A stretch of 64,000 nt of DNA, from positions 704,786 through 768,785 of the forward strand of contig NZ_RSAA01000035.1 of the NCBI RefSeq assembly GCF_003931915.1. Direction: 5' to 3'. The position numbers were made by a program, and so were the translations under genes. Positions 37,912 through 49,175 of the stretch are shown here, piece after piece (position 1 is the stretch's first letter; each line of letters begins with the position of its first letter). Below the pieces are notes generated by a model. That model made no database searches. It was not told the origin of the DNA and saw nothing but the letters and a program-made list of their open reading frames with translations. Source of the stretch: Saccharopolyspora rhizosphaerae (GTDB lineage: Bacteria > Actinomycetota > Actinomycetes > Mycobacteriales > Pseudonocardiaceae).

Positions 37912-40221
37912 TCAGCCGAACAGCTTCAGCAGGGTGCCTTCCCACGCCTCGCGCAGCTCCGGCAGCGGGATCTCCGCGACGTCCTGGATGTCCAGCGAGT
38001 CGGATCCGGCGTCGGCGACACCGACCTTGGCCCACGGCAGGCCCCGGGCGGTGCACATGTCGGTGAACCGCAGCTCCTCCGAGCGCGGGACCGCGACCAG
38101 GACCCGACCGGCCGATTCGGAGAAGAGCTGGACGAACGGGTCCGAGCCCTCCGGCAGCACCACGCGGGCACCGCACTCGCCGATCAGCGCCGTCTCGACC
38201 AGCGCCTGCGCCAAGCCACCCTCGGACAGGTCGTGCGCAGCGGAGATCATCCCGTCGCGGGAACCCGCGAGCAGGATGTCGGCCAGCAGCTTCTCGCGTG
38301 CCAGGTCGACCACCGGCGGCGTGCCGCCGAGGTGGTCGTGGACCACGCGAGCCCACTCCGAACCGCCGAACTCCTCGCGCGTCTCGCCGAGCAGGACCAG
38401 CGTCTCGCCCTCCTCGCCACCGATGCCGGTGGGGATGCGGCGGGTGACGTCGTCGATCGTGCCCAGCACGCCGACCACGGGCGTCGGCAGGATCGCCTGC
38501 TGCCCGGTCTGGTTGTAGAAGCTGACGTTGCCGCCGGTCACCGGGATGCCCAGTTCGCGGCAGCCGTCGGCCAGACCGCGCACCGCCTGCTGGAACTGCC
38601 ACATCACGCCCGGGTCCTCGGGCGAACCGAAGTTCAGGCAGTTGGTGACGGCCGTCGGGGTGGCACCGGTGGTGGCCACGTTCCGGTAGGCCTCGGCCAG
38701 CGCCAGCTGGGCGCCCTGGTACGGGTCGAGCCGGGTGTAGCGGGCGTTGCAGTCGGTGGAGACCGCGATGCCGCGACCGGTCTCCTCGTCGATGCGCAGC
38801 ACGCCGCCGTCGGACGGCTGGGCCAGCACGGTGTTGCCGCGGACGTAGCGGTCGTACTGGTCGGTGACCCACGCGCGCGAGCACAGGTTCGGCGAGGCGG
38901 CCATGGTCAGGATCGTGTTCCGCAGCTCGTCCGGGGTGGACGGGCGGGCCAGCGTGTGCGGGTTGTCCGCGGCGATCAGGTCCTGCTCGCCCGGACGCTC
39001 GACGGGACGCTGGTAGACCGGGCCGTGGTGGGCGACGGTGCGCGGCGGCACGTCGACGACCAGCTCGTCCTGCCAGTAGATCTCCAGGTTCTCGCCGTCG
39101 GTGACCTCACCGATGACGCTGGCGTTGACGTCCCACTTGCGGCAGACCCGCATGAAGTCGTCCACCTTGGACGGTTCCACGACGGCGCACATGCGCTCTT
39201 GGGACTCGCTGGAGAGGATCTCCGCGGCGTTCATGCCGGTGGCGCGCAGCGGCACCTCGTCGAGGTCGACGCGCATGCCGCCGTCGCCGGCCGCCGCCAG
39301 CTCGGAGGTCGCGCAGGACAACCCGGCACCGCCGAGGTCCTGGATGCCCACGACCAGGCCCGAGTGGTACAGGTCCAGGCAGCACTCGATGAGCACCTTC
39401 TCGGCGAACGGGTCGCCGACCTGCACGCTCGGCAGCTTCTTGCGGCCGCCCGCGCTCTCGTCGCCGTCGAAGGTCTCCGAGGCGAGCACGGACACACCGC
39501 CGATGCCGTCGAGACCGGTCCGGGCACCGAACAGGATGATCTTGTTGCCCTGGCCGGAGGCGTGCGCGAGGTGCAGGTCCTCGGTCTTCATCACGCCCAC
39601 GCACATGGCGTTGACCAGCGGGTTGCCCGCGTAGGTCTCGTCGAAGACGACCTCACCGCCGATGTTGGGCAGCCCCAGGCAGTTGCCGTAACCGCCGACA
39701 CCGGCGACCACGCCGGGCAGCACGCGCTTGGTGTCCGGCGCGTCAGCCGGACCGAAGCGCAGCGGGTCGGCGACCGCGACCGGGCGCGCGCCCATCGCCA
39801 TGATGTCGCGGACGATGCCGCCGACACCGGTGGCCGCGCCCTGGTAGGGCTCGACGTAGGACGGGTGGTTGTGGCTCTCCAGCTTGAACGTGACCGCCCA
39901 GCCGTCGCCGATGTCGACCACGCCGGCGTTCTCGCCGATGCCGGCGAGCATCTTGCCGCGCATCTCCTCGGTGGTGGTCTCCCCGAAGTACTTCAGGTGC
40001 ACCTTGGAGGACTTGTAGGAGCAGTGCTCGCTCCACATCACCGAGTACATCGCCAGCTCGGCCTCGGTGGGCCGGCGGCCGAGGATCTCGCGGATCCGCT
40101 GGTACTCGTCGTCCTTCAGACCGAGTTCGCGGAACGGCTGGTCGAGGTCCGGGGAGTTCTTCGCCGTGTCGACGGTGTCGATGTGGCCAGCACCGTCGGC
40201 GGCGTTGGTCTTGTCGGTCAC
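37912..40221 (-). CDS. purL: FGAM synthase large subunit PurL
   Basis: Phosphoribosylformylglycinamidine synthase II, the ATP-using subunit of step 4 of purine synthesis. 769 residues, the short PurL form that works with PurQ and PurS. Seen: [10 protein letters not shown] near 61, [17 protein letters not shown] near 99 and [16 protein letters not shown]. The GTG start overlaps the purQ stop by 4 bases. It is last in the purS-purQ-purL operon and ends at a shared hairpin. Confidence 0.96.
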   Translation of the reverse strand: MTDKTNAADGAGHIDTVDTAKNSPDLDQPFRELGLKDDEYQRIREILGRRPTEAELAMYSVMWSEHCSYKSSKVHLKYFGETTTEEMRGKMLAGIGENAGVVDIGDGWAVTFKLESHNHPSYVEPYQGAATGVGGIVRDIMAMGARPVAVADPLRFGPADAPDTKRVLPGVVAGVGGYGNCLGLPNIGGEVVFDETYAGNPLVNAMCVGVMKTEDLHLAHASGQGNKIILFGARTGLDGIGGVSVLASETFDGDESAGGRKKLPSVQVGDPFAEKVLIECCLDLYHSGLVVGIQDLGGAGLSCATSELAAAGDGGMRVDLDEVPLRATGMNAAEILSSESQERMCAVVEPSKVDDFMRVCRKWDVNASVIGEVTDGENLEIYWQDELVVDVPPRTVAHHGPVYQRPVERPGEQDLIAADNPHTLARPSTPDELRNTILTMAASPNLCSRAWVTDQYDRYVRGNTVLAQPSDGGVLRIDEETGRGIAVSTDCNARYTRLDPYQGAQLALAEAYRNVATTGATPTAVTNCLNFGSPEDPGVMWQFQQAVRGLADGCRELGIPVTGGNVSFYNQTGQQAILPTPVVGVLGTIDDVTRRIPTGIGGEEGETLVLLGETREEFGGSEWARVVHDHLGGTPPVVDLAREKLLADILLAGSRDGMISAAHDLSEGGLAQALVETALIGECGARVVLPEGSDPFVQLFSESAGRVLVAVPRSEELRFTDMCTARGLPWAKVGVADAGSDSLDIQDVAEIPLPELREAWEGTLLKLFG

Positions 40222-40895
40222 GCTGCCACCAAGGAATCCAGAACGGACAGGAACATGCCGAGGCCGTCGTCGGTGGGCCCGGTCAGCGGGTCGATCGCGT
40301 GCTCGGGGTGCGGCATCATGCCGGCGACGCGCCCCCGCGCGTCGGTGATGCCCGCGATGTCGCGCCGCGAGCCGTTCGGGTTCTCCCCGGCGTAGCGGAA
40401 CAGCACCCGGCCTTCGCCCTCGAGCTGGTCCAGCACGGCCTCGTCGGCCACGTAGTTGCCCTCGCCGTGCTTGACCGGGATGAGCAGCTCGGCACCCGCG
40501 TCGTAGCGCGTGCTCCAGGCGCTGGAGTTGTTCTCGACCTTCAGCCACTGGTCGCGGCACACGTAGTGCAAGCCCGCGTTGCGGGTGAGCACGCCGGGCA
40601 GCAGCCCGGACTCGCACAGGATCTGGAAGCCGTTGCACACGCCCAGGACCGGCATCCCCTTGCCCGCGGCGATGATGACCTCGGTCATCACCGGAGCGAA
40701 CTTGGCGATCGCGCCGCAGCGCAGGTAGTCGCCGTAGGAGAAGCCGCCGGGCACGACCACGGCGTCGACGCCCTTGAGGTCGTGGTCGCCGTGCCAGAGG
40801 GCGACGGGCTCACCACCGGCGCGGCGGACCGCGCGGGTGGCGTCAACGTCGTCGAGGGTTCCGGGGAAGGTGATGATGCCGATCTTCGCGCTCAT
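40218..40895 (-). CDS. purQ: FGAM synthase glutaminase subunit PurQ
   Basis: Class I glutamine amidotransferase, 225 residues, supplying ammonia to PurL. Nucleophile Cys in [12 protein letters not shown] near residue 86; His/Glu of the triad in MMPHPEHA near 196. ATG 40895 overlaps the purS stop by 4 bases, and its own stop overlaps purL, so all three subunits are translationally coupled. Confidence 0.96.
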   Translation of the reverse strand: MSAKIGIITFPGTLDDVDATRAVRRAGGEPVALWHGDHDLKGVDAVVVPGGFSYGDYLRCGAIAKFAPVMTEVIIAAGKGMPVLGVCNGFQILCESGLLPGVLTRNAGLHYVCRDQWLKVENNSSAWSTRYDAGAELLIPVKHGEGNYVADEAVLDQLEGEGRVLFRYAGENPNGSRRDIAGITDARGRVAGMMPHPEHAIDPLTGPTDDGLGMFLSVLDSLVAA

Positions 40896-41131
40896 GCTTC
40901 CACCCGGCGCACGACGAAGTCCTCGATCACGGGGTTGGCCAGCAGGGTCTCGGCGATGTTGGCGAGCGTGTCGTCGTCGACGTCGTCGGCGACCTCCAGC
41001 TCGAACCGCTTCCCCTGGCGGACTTCGGTGATCCCGTCGAACCCGAGACGGGGCAGCGCGTTGGCCACCGCCTGTCCCTGCGGGTCGAGGATCTCCTGCT
41101 TGGGCATGACGTCGACAACGACTCGGGCCAC
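40892..41131 (-). CDS. purS: FGAM synthase subunit PurS
   Basis: A 79-residue PurS, the small scaffold subunit of the PurLQS complex. Characteristic text: [18 protein letters not shown] and a C-terminal ALD/FVV-type strand. GTG 41131 begins the conserved sequence; GGGAGC lies upstream. First gene of the operon. Confidence 0.95.
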   Translation of the reverse strand: MARVVVDVMPKQEILDPQGQAVANALPRLGFDGITEVRQGKRFELEVADDVDDDTLANIAETLLANPVIEDFVVRRVEA

Positions 41132-41357
41132 GGGTGCTGCTCCCGGTTTCCGTGCAGATCCGCCGGTGCGGCGGATGGCCAGCAGTACTTGCGCAGCGTA
41201 ACTGACCTGCGGGTTCGCACCCCCGTGCAGGGGCCCGTGGTGCGTCACAACTCACGCGCTCCCCGTGCCGCGGGTCACAATTTCGGCTCTGGTCTGAACC
41301 TCTGCCGGCCTGAGGCGTCCACCGGACGGCAAGACCCACGCACTGAGGGGACACACC

Positions 41358-41768
41358 ATGCGCAGCTTCAAGACCGCACTCGCCGCAGCCGCGCTCGCCG
41401 GCCTCGCGCTGACCGCCGTCGCACCCGTCGCCACCGCCGGCGCCACCCCGGCTCCCGCACCCGCCACCGCAGCGGTCGGGCAGGACGGCGGGCTGACCGT
41501 CGACCGCACCGTGGTGCGGCGCGGCGAGCAGCTGGCGATCCACGTCGATCACGGACCGGAGGCGCTGAGCTGGATCTCGTCCGCGTCGTTCACCCGCGAG
41601 ACCGAGCACCCGATGGGCGCCGACGAGGGTGTCGCCCACGTGGTCCGCGACTCGGGTGGCAGCGCCGACGCGGTCGCCACCATCGGTGACGTCCCGCCCG
41701 GTCAGTACGTGGTGCACGCCCGGGTGGGCGGTGCCTCGGTCCCCGGGGTGACGATCACCGTCCAGTGA
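41358..41768 (+). CDS. Small secreted protein, unknown function
   Basis: A 136-residue exported protein. The signal peptide (about 1-28) is followed by an Ala/Pro-rich linker and a beta-rich domain ([37 protein letters not shown]) that looks immunoglobulin-like. No Cys, no anchor. Family not recognised. ATG 41358 starts the signal peptide. It is divergent from purS. Confidence 0.8.
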   Translation: MRSFKTALAAAALAGLALTAVAPVATAGATPAPAPATAAVGQDGGLTVDRTVVRRGEQLAIHVDHGPEALSWISSASFTRETEHPMGADEGVAHVVRDSGGSADAVATIGDVPPGQYVVHARVGGASVPGVTITVQ

Positions 41769-41872
41769 CGGGCGGGCAGGACCGGCGAGGGCTCGGAGGT
41801 CTCGCCGGTCCTCCGGCCGCGGGTGGTGGCAGAGTGGGAGGCGGATCTCGACTGCTGCTGAGGAGGTTTCGC

Positions 41873-42508
41873 GTGCACATCACCCACTTCGGACATGCGT
41901 GCGTGCTGCTGGAGAGCGGCGCCGGCCGCCTGCTGCTCGACCCGGGCGCGTTCTCGTCGGACTTCGAGGACCTGCGCGACCTGGACGCCGTGCTGATCAC
42001 CCACCAGCACCCGGACCACCTCGACTTCGAGCGGCTTCCCGCACTGCTGGAGGCGAACCCGGGCGCGCGGCTGGTCGTCGACCCGGGCAGCGCTCAGGCC
42101 GTCGCGGAGAGGGGCCTCGAGGCCACCACCGCCAAGCCCGGTGACTCCCTCGAGCTGGGCGGTTCCTCGATCGACGTCGTCGGCGGGCGGCACGCGGTGA
42201 TCCACCCGGACATCCCGAACATCGACAACGTCGGCTACCTCGTCGACCAGGGCGCCTTCTACCACCCGGGCGACGCGTTCCACGTCCCCGAGCAGCGGGT
42301 CGACGTCCTCGGCCTGCCGACCGGCGCGCCCTGGCTCAAGCTCTCCGAAGCCGTCGACTTCCTGCGCGCCGTCGCCCCGCGCGCAGCGGTGCCGATCCAC
42401 GAAGCCGTCCTGGCGATGCCCGCCATGCACTACCGCCGCTTCGAAGAGCTCAGCCCGGCCGACACCACGGTCGACGTCCTCCCCCACGCCTCGGCCACAG
42501 AGGTCTAG
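41873..42508 (+). CDS. MBL-fold metal-dependent hydrolase (UlaG-like)
   Basis: A 211-residue metallo-beta-lactamase-fold enzyme. It begins [16 protein letters not shown], carries the metal motif [10 protein letters not shown] (HxHxDH) near residue 45, and has His in GGRHAVIHP and Asp in YHPGDAFH, giving a two-metal site. UlaG-type members hydrolyse lactones or phosphodiesters; substrate here unknown. GTG 41873 follows AGGAGG at proper spacing, which decides the start despite a frame open from 41765. Confidence 0.88.
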   Translation: MHITHFGHACVLLESGAGRLLLDPGAFSSDFEDLRDLDAVLITHQHPDHLDFERLPALLEANPGARLVVDPGSAQAVAERGLEATTAKPGDSLELGGSSIDVVGGRHAVIHPDIPNIDNVGYLVDQGAFYHPGDAFHVPEQRVDVLGLPTGAPWLKLSEAVDFLRAVAPRAAVPIHEAVLAMPAMHYRRFEELSPADTTVDVLPHASATEV

Positions 42509-42551
42509 GAGCCAGCCGGGCCTCCCCGGCTCAACGGCGCTCCGCTGCTCA

Positions 42552-42695
42552 GCGGGCGTCCTCTGCCCGGCGGGCGTCCTCTGCCCGGCGGGCGTCCTCT
42601 GCCCGGCGGGCGTCCTCTGCCCGGCGGGCGTCCTCTGCGCAGCGGGCGTCCTCTGCCCGGCGGGCGTCCTCCGCGCAGCCGGCGTCCTCTCCCAG
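42552..42695. repeat. 18-bp tandem repeat, eight copies
   Basis: Unit GCGGGCGTCCTCTGCCCG, eight end-to-end copies, the last four slightly diverged. On the minus strand one frame encodes Ala-Glu-Asp-Ala-Arg-Arg hexapeptides, but it has no domain or usual gene context. Confidence 0.9.
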
Positions 42696-43507
42696 CGGGT
42701 CCCTCTGCGCCGTGGCGCCCTCCGCCGTTCGGCAGAGCACCACGCCGTTCGGCAGCCCACCACGCAGTTCAGAAGCGCCCTACGCTGCTCAGCGGCGCCC
42801 TACGCTGCTCAGGCCTCGGCGCTGCGCCAGTGCCGTCGAAGTTCGCGCGAAGTGGGAACAGCAACCCTCTGAGCAGGACCAACACGGGGGACGACCCCCA
42901 CTCACCCGCGCGTTGCCGAGCCAAGGCCACGACCCTTCGCGGCGAAACGGTGTGGAGCCCGCGCCCCGCGGGTGACAAGCGACGCGCCCGCAGGTGACCA
43001 GCCCCGCGCTCCCACGCCCTGAGCAGCACTGACGCGCACGAGCTCACGAAGGGCCCTGGCGTGTCAGGGCTGAGGGAGCGCCCACCTCCTCGCGCCGAGC
43101 GGCGTCCGGGCCCCGTTCGAACTTCGCGCGACATGTGACGGGGTACCGCGGTGCACGGTCGCTTCGTGGCGAGTGCGCCGGGCTGCCCCGTGCCCCGGAC
43201 AGCGCAAGGACGGGAGCACACGGAGAAGGGCCGAGCGCTCACCGCCGAGGCAGGCGGTCAGAAGTGGCGACGGAGTCAGCGTGCACGAGGACGAGCTCAG
43301 GAGGAGTTCGAGGATGAGCTCGAAGCGATCGTCCAAGAGCTCGAAGCCGAGCTGGTTCGAGGAACCGCTCGGGGCCTGCGGGGACGCGGTTGAGCCCCAC
43401 GCCCGGGCAGGTCGGGCGCGTCCCCGCTCATCGGGTTCGGTGACGCGTTCATGTTCACTGCTGCTGGGGGGGACCGCGGTGCTCAGCGATGAGAGCTCCG
43501 CTGGGGA
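42696..43507. other. Gene-free repeat-bearing interval
   Basis: No supported gene. CGCCGTTCGGCAG-type and CGCCCTACGCTGCTCAG-type short repeats run from 42722 to 42815. Copies of the TCGCGCGA-type element lie at about 42836-42860 and 43118-43138. A possible short frame starts at ATG 43313 after AGGAGG, but it runs into the 3' end of the next gene and I do not call it. Confidence 0.5.
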
Positions 43508-44251
43508 TCACCAGGCTTCGGGTGGGATGCGGGGTGTGGGGATCCGCTGCTCCGGTGGGCAGGTCGTGGCGAACGACGCGTAGGTGACCGGGTCAGCGCC
43601 GTGGTGCAGGGCGAGGTCGACCGCGTCGACGACCGCGTGCCGCACCGCGGGCTTGGCCAACGCCCGGGCGTCCACCGCCAACCGGACCGCGCGGCCCCGG
43701 CGGGCGGCGCGACCGGCGCCGAGCACCAGGGCGCGGCACCACCACGGTTCCGCGACCTCGCCTGGGCCGAGGAACCGGATGCGGGAACGCAGGACTCGCC
43801 CGGTGCCGAGGTCGCGCACGCCCATCGCGTCCGCGCACACCTCGAAACCACGCCGCTGAGCGGCCAGCACGGTGCCCGTCGAGGCCACCCAGCGCGGCGG
43901 GACGAACGTGCGCGTGCGCAGACCGGCCTGCTCCAGCACCGCAGAGGCGGCGACCAACCGCAGCCCCGCTTCGTGCGCGGGGAGCCGCGCGGCGGGGGCC
44001 AACCTGGAGCGCAGACCGGGCGAGGTGCGGGCGAACCCGTGCAGGCTCACCGCGTCCCCGCGGTCCACCCGCTCGGCGACCCAGCCGAGCAGCGGCGCCC
44101 TGCGGAGCCCGGCTTCGAGGTCGTCCGGCCGCGGCGGGACCAGCAAGGACAGCGGGACACCCCGGCGGTCCAGCTCCGCGGCGAACTCCGCGCAGCTGTC
44201 CAGCGACCGGGGTTGAAGACCCGACAACGAGACCACGAGCGGCGTGCTCAT
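43508..44251 (-). CDS. DUF2334-type polysaccharide-deacetylase-like protein
   Basis: A 247-residue protein that looks like the actinobacterial DUF2334 family of deacetylase-fold proteins. It begins PLVVSLSGLQPRSLDSCAEFAAELDRRG and has SLLVPPRP and AVSLHGFAR blocks; the His-containing LHGF block occupies the place of a deacetylase metal motif. Activity not certain. It is near purC, as a similar gene is in mycobacteria. ATG 44251; no signal peptide. Confidence 0.7.
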   Translation of the reverse strand: MSTPLVVSLSGLQPRSLDSCAEFAAELDRRGVPLSLLVPPRPDDLEAGLRRAPLLGWVAERVDRGDAVSLHGFARTSPGLRSRLAPAARLPAHEAGLRLVAASAVLEQAGLRTRTFVPPRWVASTGTVLAAQRRGFEVCADAMGVRDLGTGRVLRSRIRFLGPGEVAEPWWCRALVLGAGRAARRGRAVRLAVDARALAKPAVRHAVVDAVDLALHHGADPVTYASFATTCPPEQRIPTPRIPPEAW

Positions 44252-44408
44252 GGGCACCCATTCGACTGGGCGCAGGTGACCACGACCTGAAAGCCAGGTG
44301 TCACCCCGGCGCGAATCCGACGAACCTCCACCCAGCAACGATCAAACCCGCAGGCCGGGCCCGCCTCCCGACACGCCGCTTCTCCTGCGACCGGGTGAGC
44401 GGGCCCGC

Positions 44409-45299
<891 letters not shown>

Positions 45300-45372
45300 G
45301 CCGCGATTCTCTCCCACCGCAGGTTGGCCGCCCGCACGTGGTGGGATGGGCGGAGAACGGGAGGAGGAGGTC

Positions 45373-46038
45373 GTGGCAGCAACATCCCCGGGGACGACCG
45401 GCTTCAGCAGCTGGCTGCGGGCACGCAGCGAACCGGATTGGACCGCCGTCGTGGAGCACCCCTTCACCGACGCGCTCCTCGACGGGTCGATGCCCGACGA
45501 GTACATGAGCTCGTACCTGGTGCAGGACTACCAGTTCGTGGACGACTTCTTGGCGCTGCTCGGTGCCGCCGTCGCCAAGGCCGACCGGTACTCCTCGCGG
45601 CTGGCGCTGGCCGGCAGCATCACCGTGGTCACCAGCGAGGAGAACACCTACTTCCAGCGGGCCTTCGACGCGCTCGGCATCCCCGAGTCCGACCGGGTCG
45701 ACCCGGAGCTGGACCCGGCGACGGTGGTGTTCCGCGACCTGATGCGCGACACCCGGGACAACGGCGGTTACGCCGAGGTCCTCACGGTGCTCACCGTCGC
45801 CGAGTGGACCTACCTGGAGTGGGCGGGGCGGGCCCCGGCGAAGCCGGACAGCTTCGTGCACGCCGAGTGGATCGCGCTGCACAGCAACCCGGGCTTCCAG
45901 TCCTGGGTGGCCTGGCTGCGGTCCGAGCTCGACCGCGTCGGGGAAGGTCTCGACGAGCGCGAACGAGCCCGCTGCCTACGCCTCTTCCAACAAGCGACCA
46001 AGTGCGAACTCGACTTCTTCACCGCCCACTGGGACTGA
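45373..46038 (+). CDS. TenA-family protein, TenA_E type
   Basis: A 221-residue all-helical protein. [17 protein letters not shown] near residue 52 matches the TenA pyrimidine-pocket helix. The position of the TenA_C catalytic Cys instead reads [12 protein letters not shown], so this is the Cys-less TenA_E class, which in plants acts on degraded thiamin pyrimidines. The role in thiamin salvage is inferred; no thi genes are adjacent. GTG 45373 directly follows a GGAGGAGG run; ATG 45346 is the alternative. Confidence 0.85.
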   Translation: MAATSPGTTGFSSWLRARSEPDWTAVVEHPFTDALLDGSMPDEYMSSYLVQDYQFVDDFLALLGAAVAKADRYSSRLALAGSITVVTSEENTYFQRAFDALGIPESDRVDPELDPATVVFRDLMRDTRDNGGYAEVLTVLTVAEWTYLEWAGRAPAKPDSFVHAEWIALHSNPGFQSWVAWLRSELDRVGEGLDERERARCLRLFQQATKCELDFFTAHWD

Positions 46039-46342
46039 ACCCGAGCCTCGGGCTCCAGGAACCGAGCCACCCTCTCCCTCCCCGAACGGGGGGGAACCTC
46101 ACCACCCGAGGGCGTGGCCGCCGCTGACGACCTTTCGCGCGACATGTCTTCAGCCCGCGGAAGTACCGCGCTGGTCCGCGACAACACGCCCGGCCGTGCT
46201 GGCGGACGTCCCGCGCGACATGCCCTTCCCTCGGATCCACAGACGTCGCGTGACATCTCCACGGCCCTCGTCCGGGCCGTGGAGACGACTCGGGCGTCCT
46301 CAGTGGAGGGACGCCGCCGCGCGGAGCGGCCTCAGAACAGGC
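46039..46342. repeat. Intergenic cluster of CGCGCGACATG half-palindromes
   Basis: Three copies: TTTCGCGCGACATGTC near 46134, CCCGCGCGACATGCC near 46210 and GTCGCGTGACATCTCC near 46244. They share the right half of the perfect palindrome at 31543. No gene here. Confidence 0.65.
46257..46284 (-). terminator. Hairpin downstream of purB
   Basis: Perfect 11-bp stem (CTCCACGGCCC and complement) with a 6-base loop, 59 bases beyond the purB stop and between convergent tenA-like and purB genes. Confidence 0.65.
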
Positions 46343-47776
46343 CTACAGGATGTCGCTCGGGGAGTAGGCGGCGGCCTTGGGGTACTGGGTGGCGACCTTC
46401 TCCACTGCGGCGACGACGTCGCCGACCTGCGAGGACGCTGCGCCGGTGAAGGCGAGCTTGTCGGCCAGCAGGGCTTCCAGCTGCTCGCGGTCGAGCGGCA
46501 GCCGCTCGTCGGCGGCGAGGCGGTCGAGGAGGTCGTTGCGCTCGGCGCCCTGCTCGCGCATGTCGAGGGCGACGGCCACGGCGTTCTCCTTGATCGCCTC
46601 GTGGGCGATCTCGCGACCCACGCCCGCGCGCACCGCGGCCATCAACACCTTGGTGGTGGCCAGGAACGGCAGGTAGCGGTCGAGCTCGCGGGAGACGACG
46701 GCCGGGAACGCGCCGAACTCGTCGAGCACGGTCAGGAAGGTCTCCAGCAGGCCGTCGAAGGCGAAGAACGCGTCCGGCAGCGCCACCCGGCGGACCACCG
46801 AGCAGGACACGTCGCCCTCGTTCCACTGGTCACCGGCCAGCTCCCCGCTCATCGACAGGTAGCCGCGCAGCACCACGGCCAAGCCGTTGACGCGCTCGCA
46901 GGAGCGGGTGTTCATCTTGTGCGGCATGGCGCTGGAACCGACCTGGCCGGGCTTGAAGCCCTCGGTGACCAGCTCGTGCCCGGCCATCAACCGGATCGTC
47001 TTGGCGACGCTGGAAGGCGCGGCGGCCAGCTGCGACAGCAAGCTCAGCACCTCGAAGTCCAACGACCGCGGGTAGACCTGGCCGACGCTGGTCAGCGTGC
47101 TGGCGAAGCCGAGGTGCCCGGCGACGCGCCGCTCCAGCTCGGTGAGCTTGTCGGTGTCGCCGCCGAGCAGGTCGAGCATGTCCTGCGCGGTGCCGACCGG
47201 CCCCTTGATCCCGCGCAGCGGGTAGCGGTCGAGCAGTTCCTCGAGGCGGCGGAAGGCGACGAGCAGCTCGTCGGCGGCGGTGGCGAAGCGCTTGCCCAGC
47301 GTGGTGGCCTGCGCGGCGACGTTGTGCGAGCGACCGGCCATGACCAGCTCGCCGTTCTCCGCGGCGAGCTTTCCCAGCCGCGCCAGCACCGCGACGGTGC
47401 GGTCGCGGACGTGCTCCAGGCTGCGGCGCACCTGCAGCTGCTCGACGTTCTCGGTCAGATCGCGCGAGGTCATGCCCTTGTGGATCTGCTCGTGACCGGC
47501 GAGGGCGTTGAACTCCTCGATCCGGGCCTTCACGTCGTGCCTGGTCACGCGCTCACGCGCGGCGATGGAGTCGAGGTCCACCTGCTCCAGCACCCGCTCG
47601 TAGTCGGCCACCGCCTGCTCGGGGACCTCGATGCCGAGGTCGGCCTGGGCGCGCAGCACGGCCAGCCAGAGGCGCCGCTCGAGCACGATCTTGTGCTGCG
47701 GGGACCACAGCTCGACCAGCTCCGGCGAGGCGTAGCGACCGGCGAGAACATTCGGGATGCTGGGCTTGTCCGTCAC
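46343..47776 (-). CDS. purB: Adenylosuccinate lyase PurB
   Basis: A 477-residue fumarase-superfamily lyase acting at two steps of purine synthesis (SAICAR to AICAR; adenylosuccinate to AMP). The signature loop GSSAMPHKMNTRSCE and catalytic His segments TSRDLTENV and GRSHNVAAQATTLG are present. GTG 47776 lies 6 bases after a TATCCT -10 box (47783-47788), so the transcript is probably leaderless. Downstream of threonine synthase on the same strand with a 74-base gap. Confidence 0.96.
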   Translation of the reverse strand: MTDKPSIPNVLAGRYASPELVELWSPQHKIVLERRLWLAVLRAQADLGIEVPEQAVADYERVLEQVDLDSIAARERVTRHDVKARIEEFNALAGHEQIHKGMTSRDLTENVEQLQVRRSLEHVRDRTVAVLARLGKLAAENGELVMAGRSHNVAAQATTLGKRFATAADELLVAFRRLEELLDRYPLRGIKGPVGTAQDMLDLLGGDTDKLTELERRVAGHLGFASTLTSVGQVYPRSLDFEVLSLLSQLAAAPSSVAKTIRLMAGHELVTEGFKPGQVGSSAMPHKMNTRSCERVNGLAVVLRGYLSMSGELAGDQWNEGDVSCSVVRRVALPDAFFAFDGLLETFLTVLDEFGAFPAVVSRELDRYLPFLATTKVLMAAVRAGVGREIAHEAIKENAVAVALDMREQGAERNDLLDRLAADERLPLDREQLEALLADKLAFTGAASSQVGDVVAAVEKVATQYPKAAAYSPSDIL

Positions 47777-47850
47777 CCGCTCAGGATAACGAGCGCCTTT
47801 CCCGAGGTCGTTCCGCGTGCGATCGGCACCACGGCGGGCACCGCAGCGGC

Positions 47851-49077
47851 CTAGAGCCCCGAGTTCCAGGCTGGGGAGTCCGCGGGGACGACCTCCGGCG
47901 CCGCGGGCATGAAGTCCGGGTACTTCTGACCGGCGCCGGTGTTGAACAGCACCACCCGCTCGCTGTCGCCGACCTCCCCGGAGTCGCGAAGCCTGCGGAG
48001 CGCGGCGAGGGTCGCCGCTCCCTCAGGCGCCGGGTAGATCCCCTCCGACGCGGCGAGTTCGCGGGTGGCCTCCCGCATCTCGTCCTCGCTCACCGACACC
48101 GCCGTGCCGCCGGAGTCACGGACGGCATCGAGGACCAGGTAGTCGCCCACCGCGACCGGGACCCGCAGCCCGCTGGCCTCGGTGGTGGCGTCCTCCCAGC
48201 GCGGCGCGTGCCGTTCGCCTTGGTCGTGGGCGCGGACGATCGGTGCGCAGCCCTCGGCTTGGACCACGACCATGCGCGGGCGCTGCTCGCCGATCCAGCC
48301 GAGCTCGGTCATCTCGGCGAACGCCTTCCACATGCCGACCAGCCCGGTGCCGCCGCCGGTCGGGTAGATCACCACGTCCGGCAGCTCCCAGCCGAGCTGC
48401 TCGGCCAGCTCGTAGCCGAGCGTCTTCTTGCCCTCGACGCGGTACGGCTCCTTCAGCGTGGAGACGTCGAACCACCCGCGCGCCTCGGACGTGGTGCGCA
48501 CCAGTCGTCCGGCGTCGTCGATCAGGCCGTCGACCAGCCACGTCCCGGCACCGGAGACGACGGCTTCGACCTGGTTGATGCGCGGGCAGTCCTCGGGCAT
48601 CACCACCCCGGCCGCCAGTCCCGCGCGGGCCGCGTAGGCGGCGAGCGCCCCGCCGGCGTTGCCCGCCGAGGGCGCGGCAACGGTCTTCGCGCCCAGCTCA
48701 CGGGCGCGGGAGACGGCGGCGGACATGCCACGCGCCTTGAAGCTGCCCGTCGGGTTCTGCGCCTCGTCCTTGATCCGCACGTCGGCGATCCCCAGCGCCG
48801 CCGACAACCGGGGCGCGCTGAGCAGGGGCGTGAACCCCTCGCCGAGGCTGACGACGTGCTCGGCGTCCCGGACCGGCAGCACCTCCCGGTACCGCCACAT
48901 CGACGGCGTCCGCGACACCAGGTCCGACGGCCGCAGCGCCACCGACGCCAGGTCGTAGCGCGGGTACAGGACCTTGCCGCACTCCGGGCACAGGCGGTGC
49001 AGCGCGTCGGCGTCGAACGTCCGCCCGCAGGCGGTGCACTCCAGGTGCGAGAGGGTGCTACCGGTGGGGTTCGCCAT
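47851..49077 (-). CDS. thrC: Threonine synthase
   Basis: A 408-residue PLP enzyme converting O-phosphohomoserine to threonine. An N-terminal zinc-ribbon (CTACGRTF and CPECGK) marks the longer threonine synthase type. PLP Lys in NPTGSFKARG near residue 113; phosphate-binding loop PTGGGTGLVG near 243. It could alternatively be a threonine-synthase-like paralogue, as no hom or thrB is adjacent. ATG 49077. Confidence 0.88.
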   Translation of the reverse strand: MANPTGSTLSHLECTACGRTFDADALHRLCPECGKVLYPRYDLASVALRPSDLVSRTPSMWRYREVLPVRDAEHVVSLGEGFTPLLSAPRLSAALGIADVRIKDEAQNPTGSFKARGMSAAVSRARELGAKTVAAPSAGNAGGALAAYAARAGLAAGVVMPEDCPRINQVEAVVSGAGTWLVDGLIDDAGRLVRTTSEARGWFDVSTLKEPYRVEGKKTLGYELAEQLGWELPDVVIYPTGGGTGLVGMWKAFAEMTELGWIGEQRPRMVVVQAEGCAPIVRAHDQGERHAPRWEDATTEASGLRVPVAVGDYLVLDAVRDSGGTAVSVSEDEMREATRELAASEGIYPAPEGAATLAALRRLRDSGEVGDSERVVLFNTGAGQKYPDFMPAAPEVVPADSPAWNSGL

Positions 49078-49175
49078 GATCGCATCCTGATCTCCCGCAC
49101 CCGTCCGGTCCAGTCCGGCCCAGCTGCGGGAGAACCGGTCGCCACCCGCACAGCTCGTGGAGAACGTCGGTCTTC

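Noticed and set aside
41765..41872. Upstream extension of the MBL-fold hydrolase
   Set aside because: The added residues lack family similarity and the AGGAGG site at 41861-41866 points to GTG 41873.
42552..42695. Possible CRISPR array
   Set aside because: Copies abut without spacers.
42549..42743. Minus-strand frame of Ala-Glu-Asp-Ala-Arg-Arg repeats
   Set aside because: Explained fully by the 18-bp tandem repeat; no start signal or non-repeat domain.
43313..43583. Short frame starting MSSKRSSKSSKPSWFEEPLG after an AGGAGG site, considered as a small or RiPP-like peptide gene
   Set aside because: It runs on into the antisense 3' end of the next gene, no modifying enzyme is nearby, and the rest reads as low-complexity shadow sequence.
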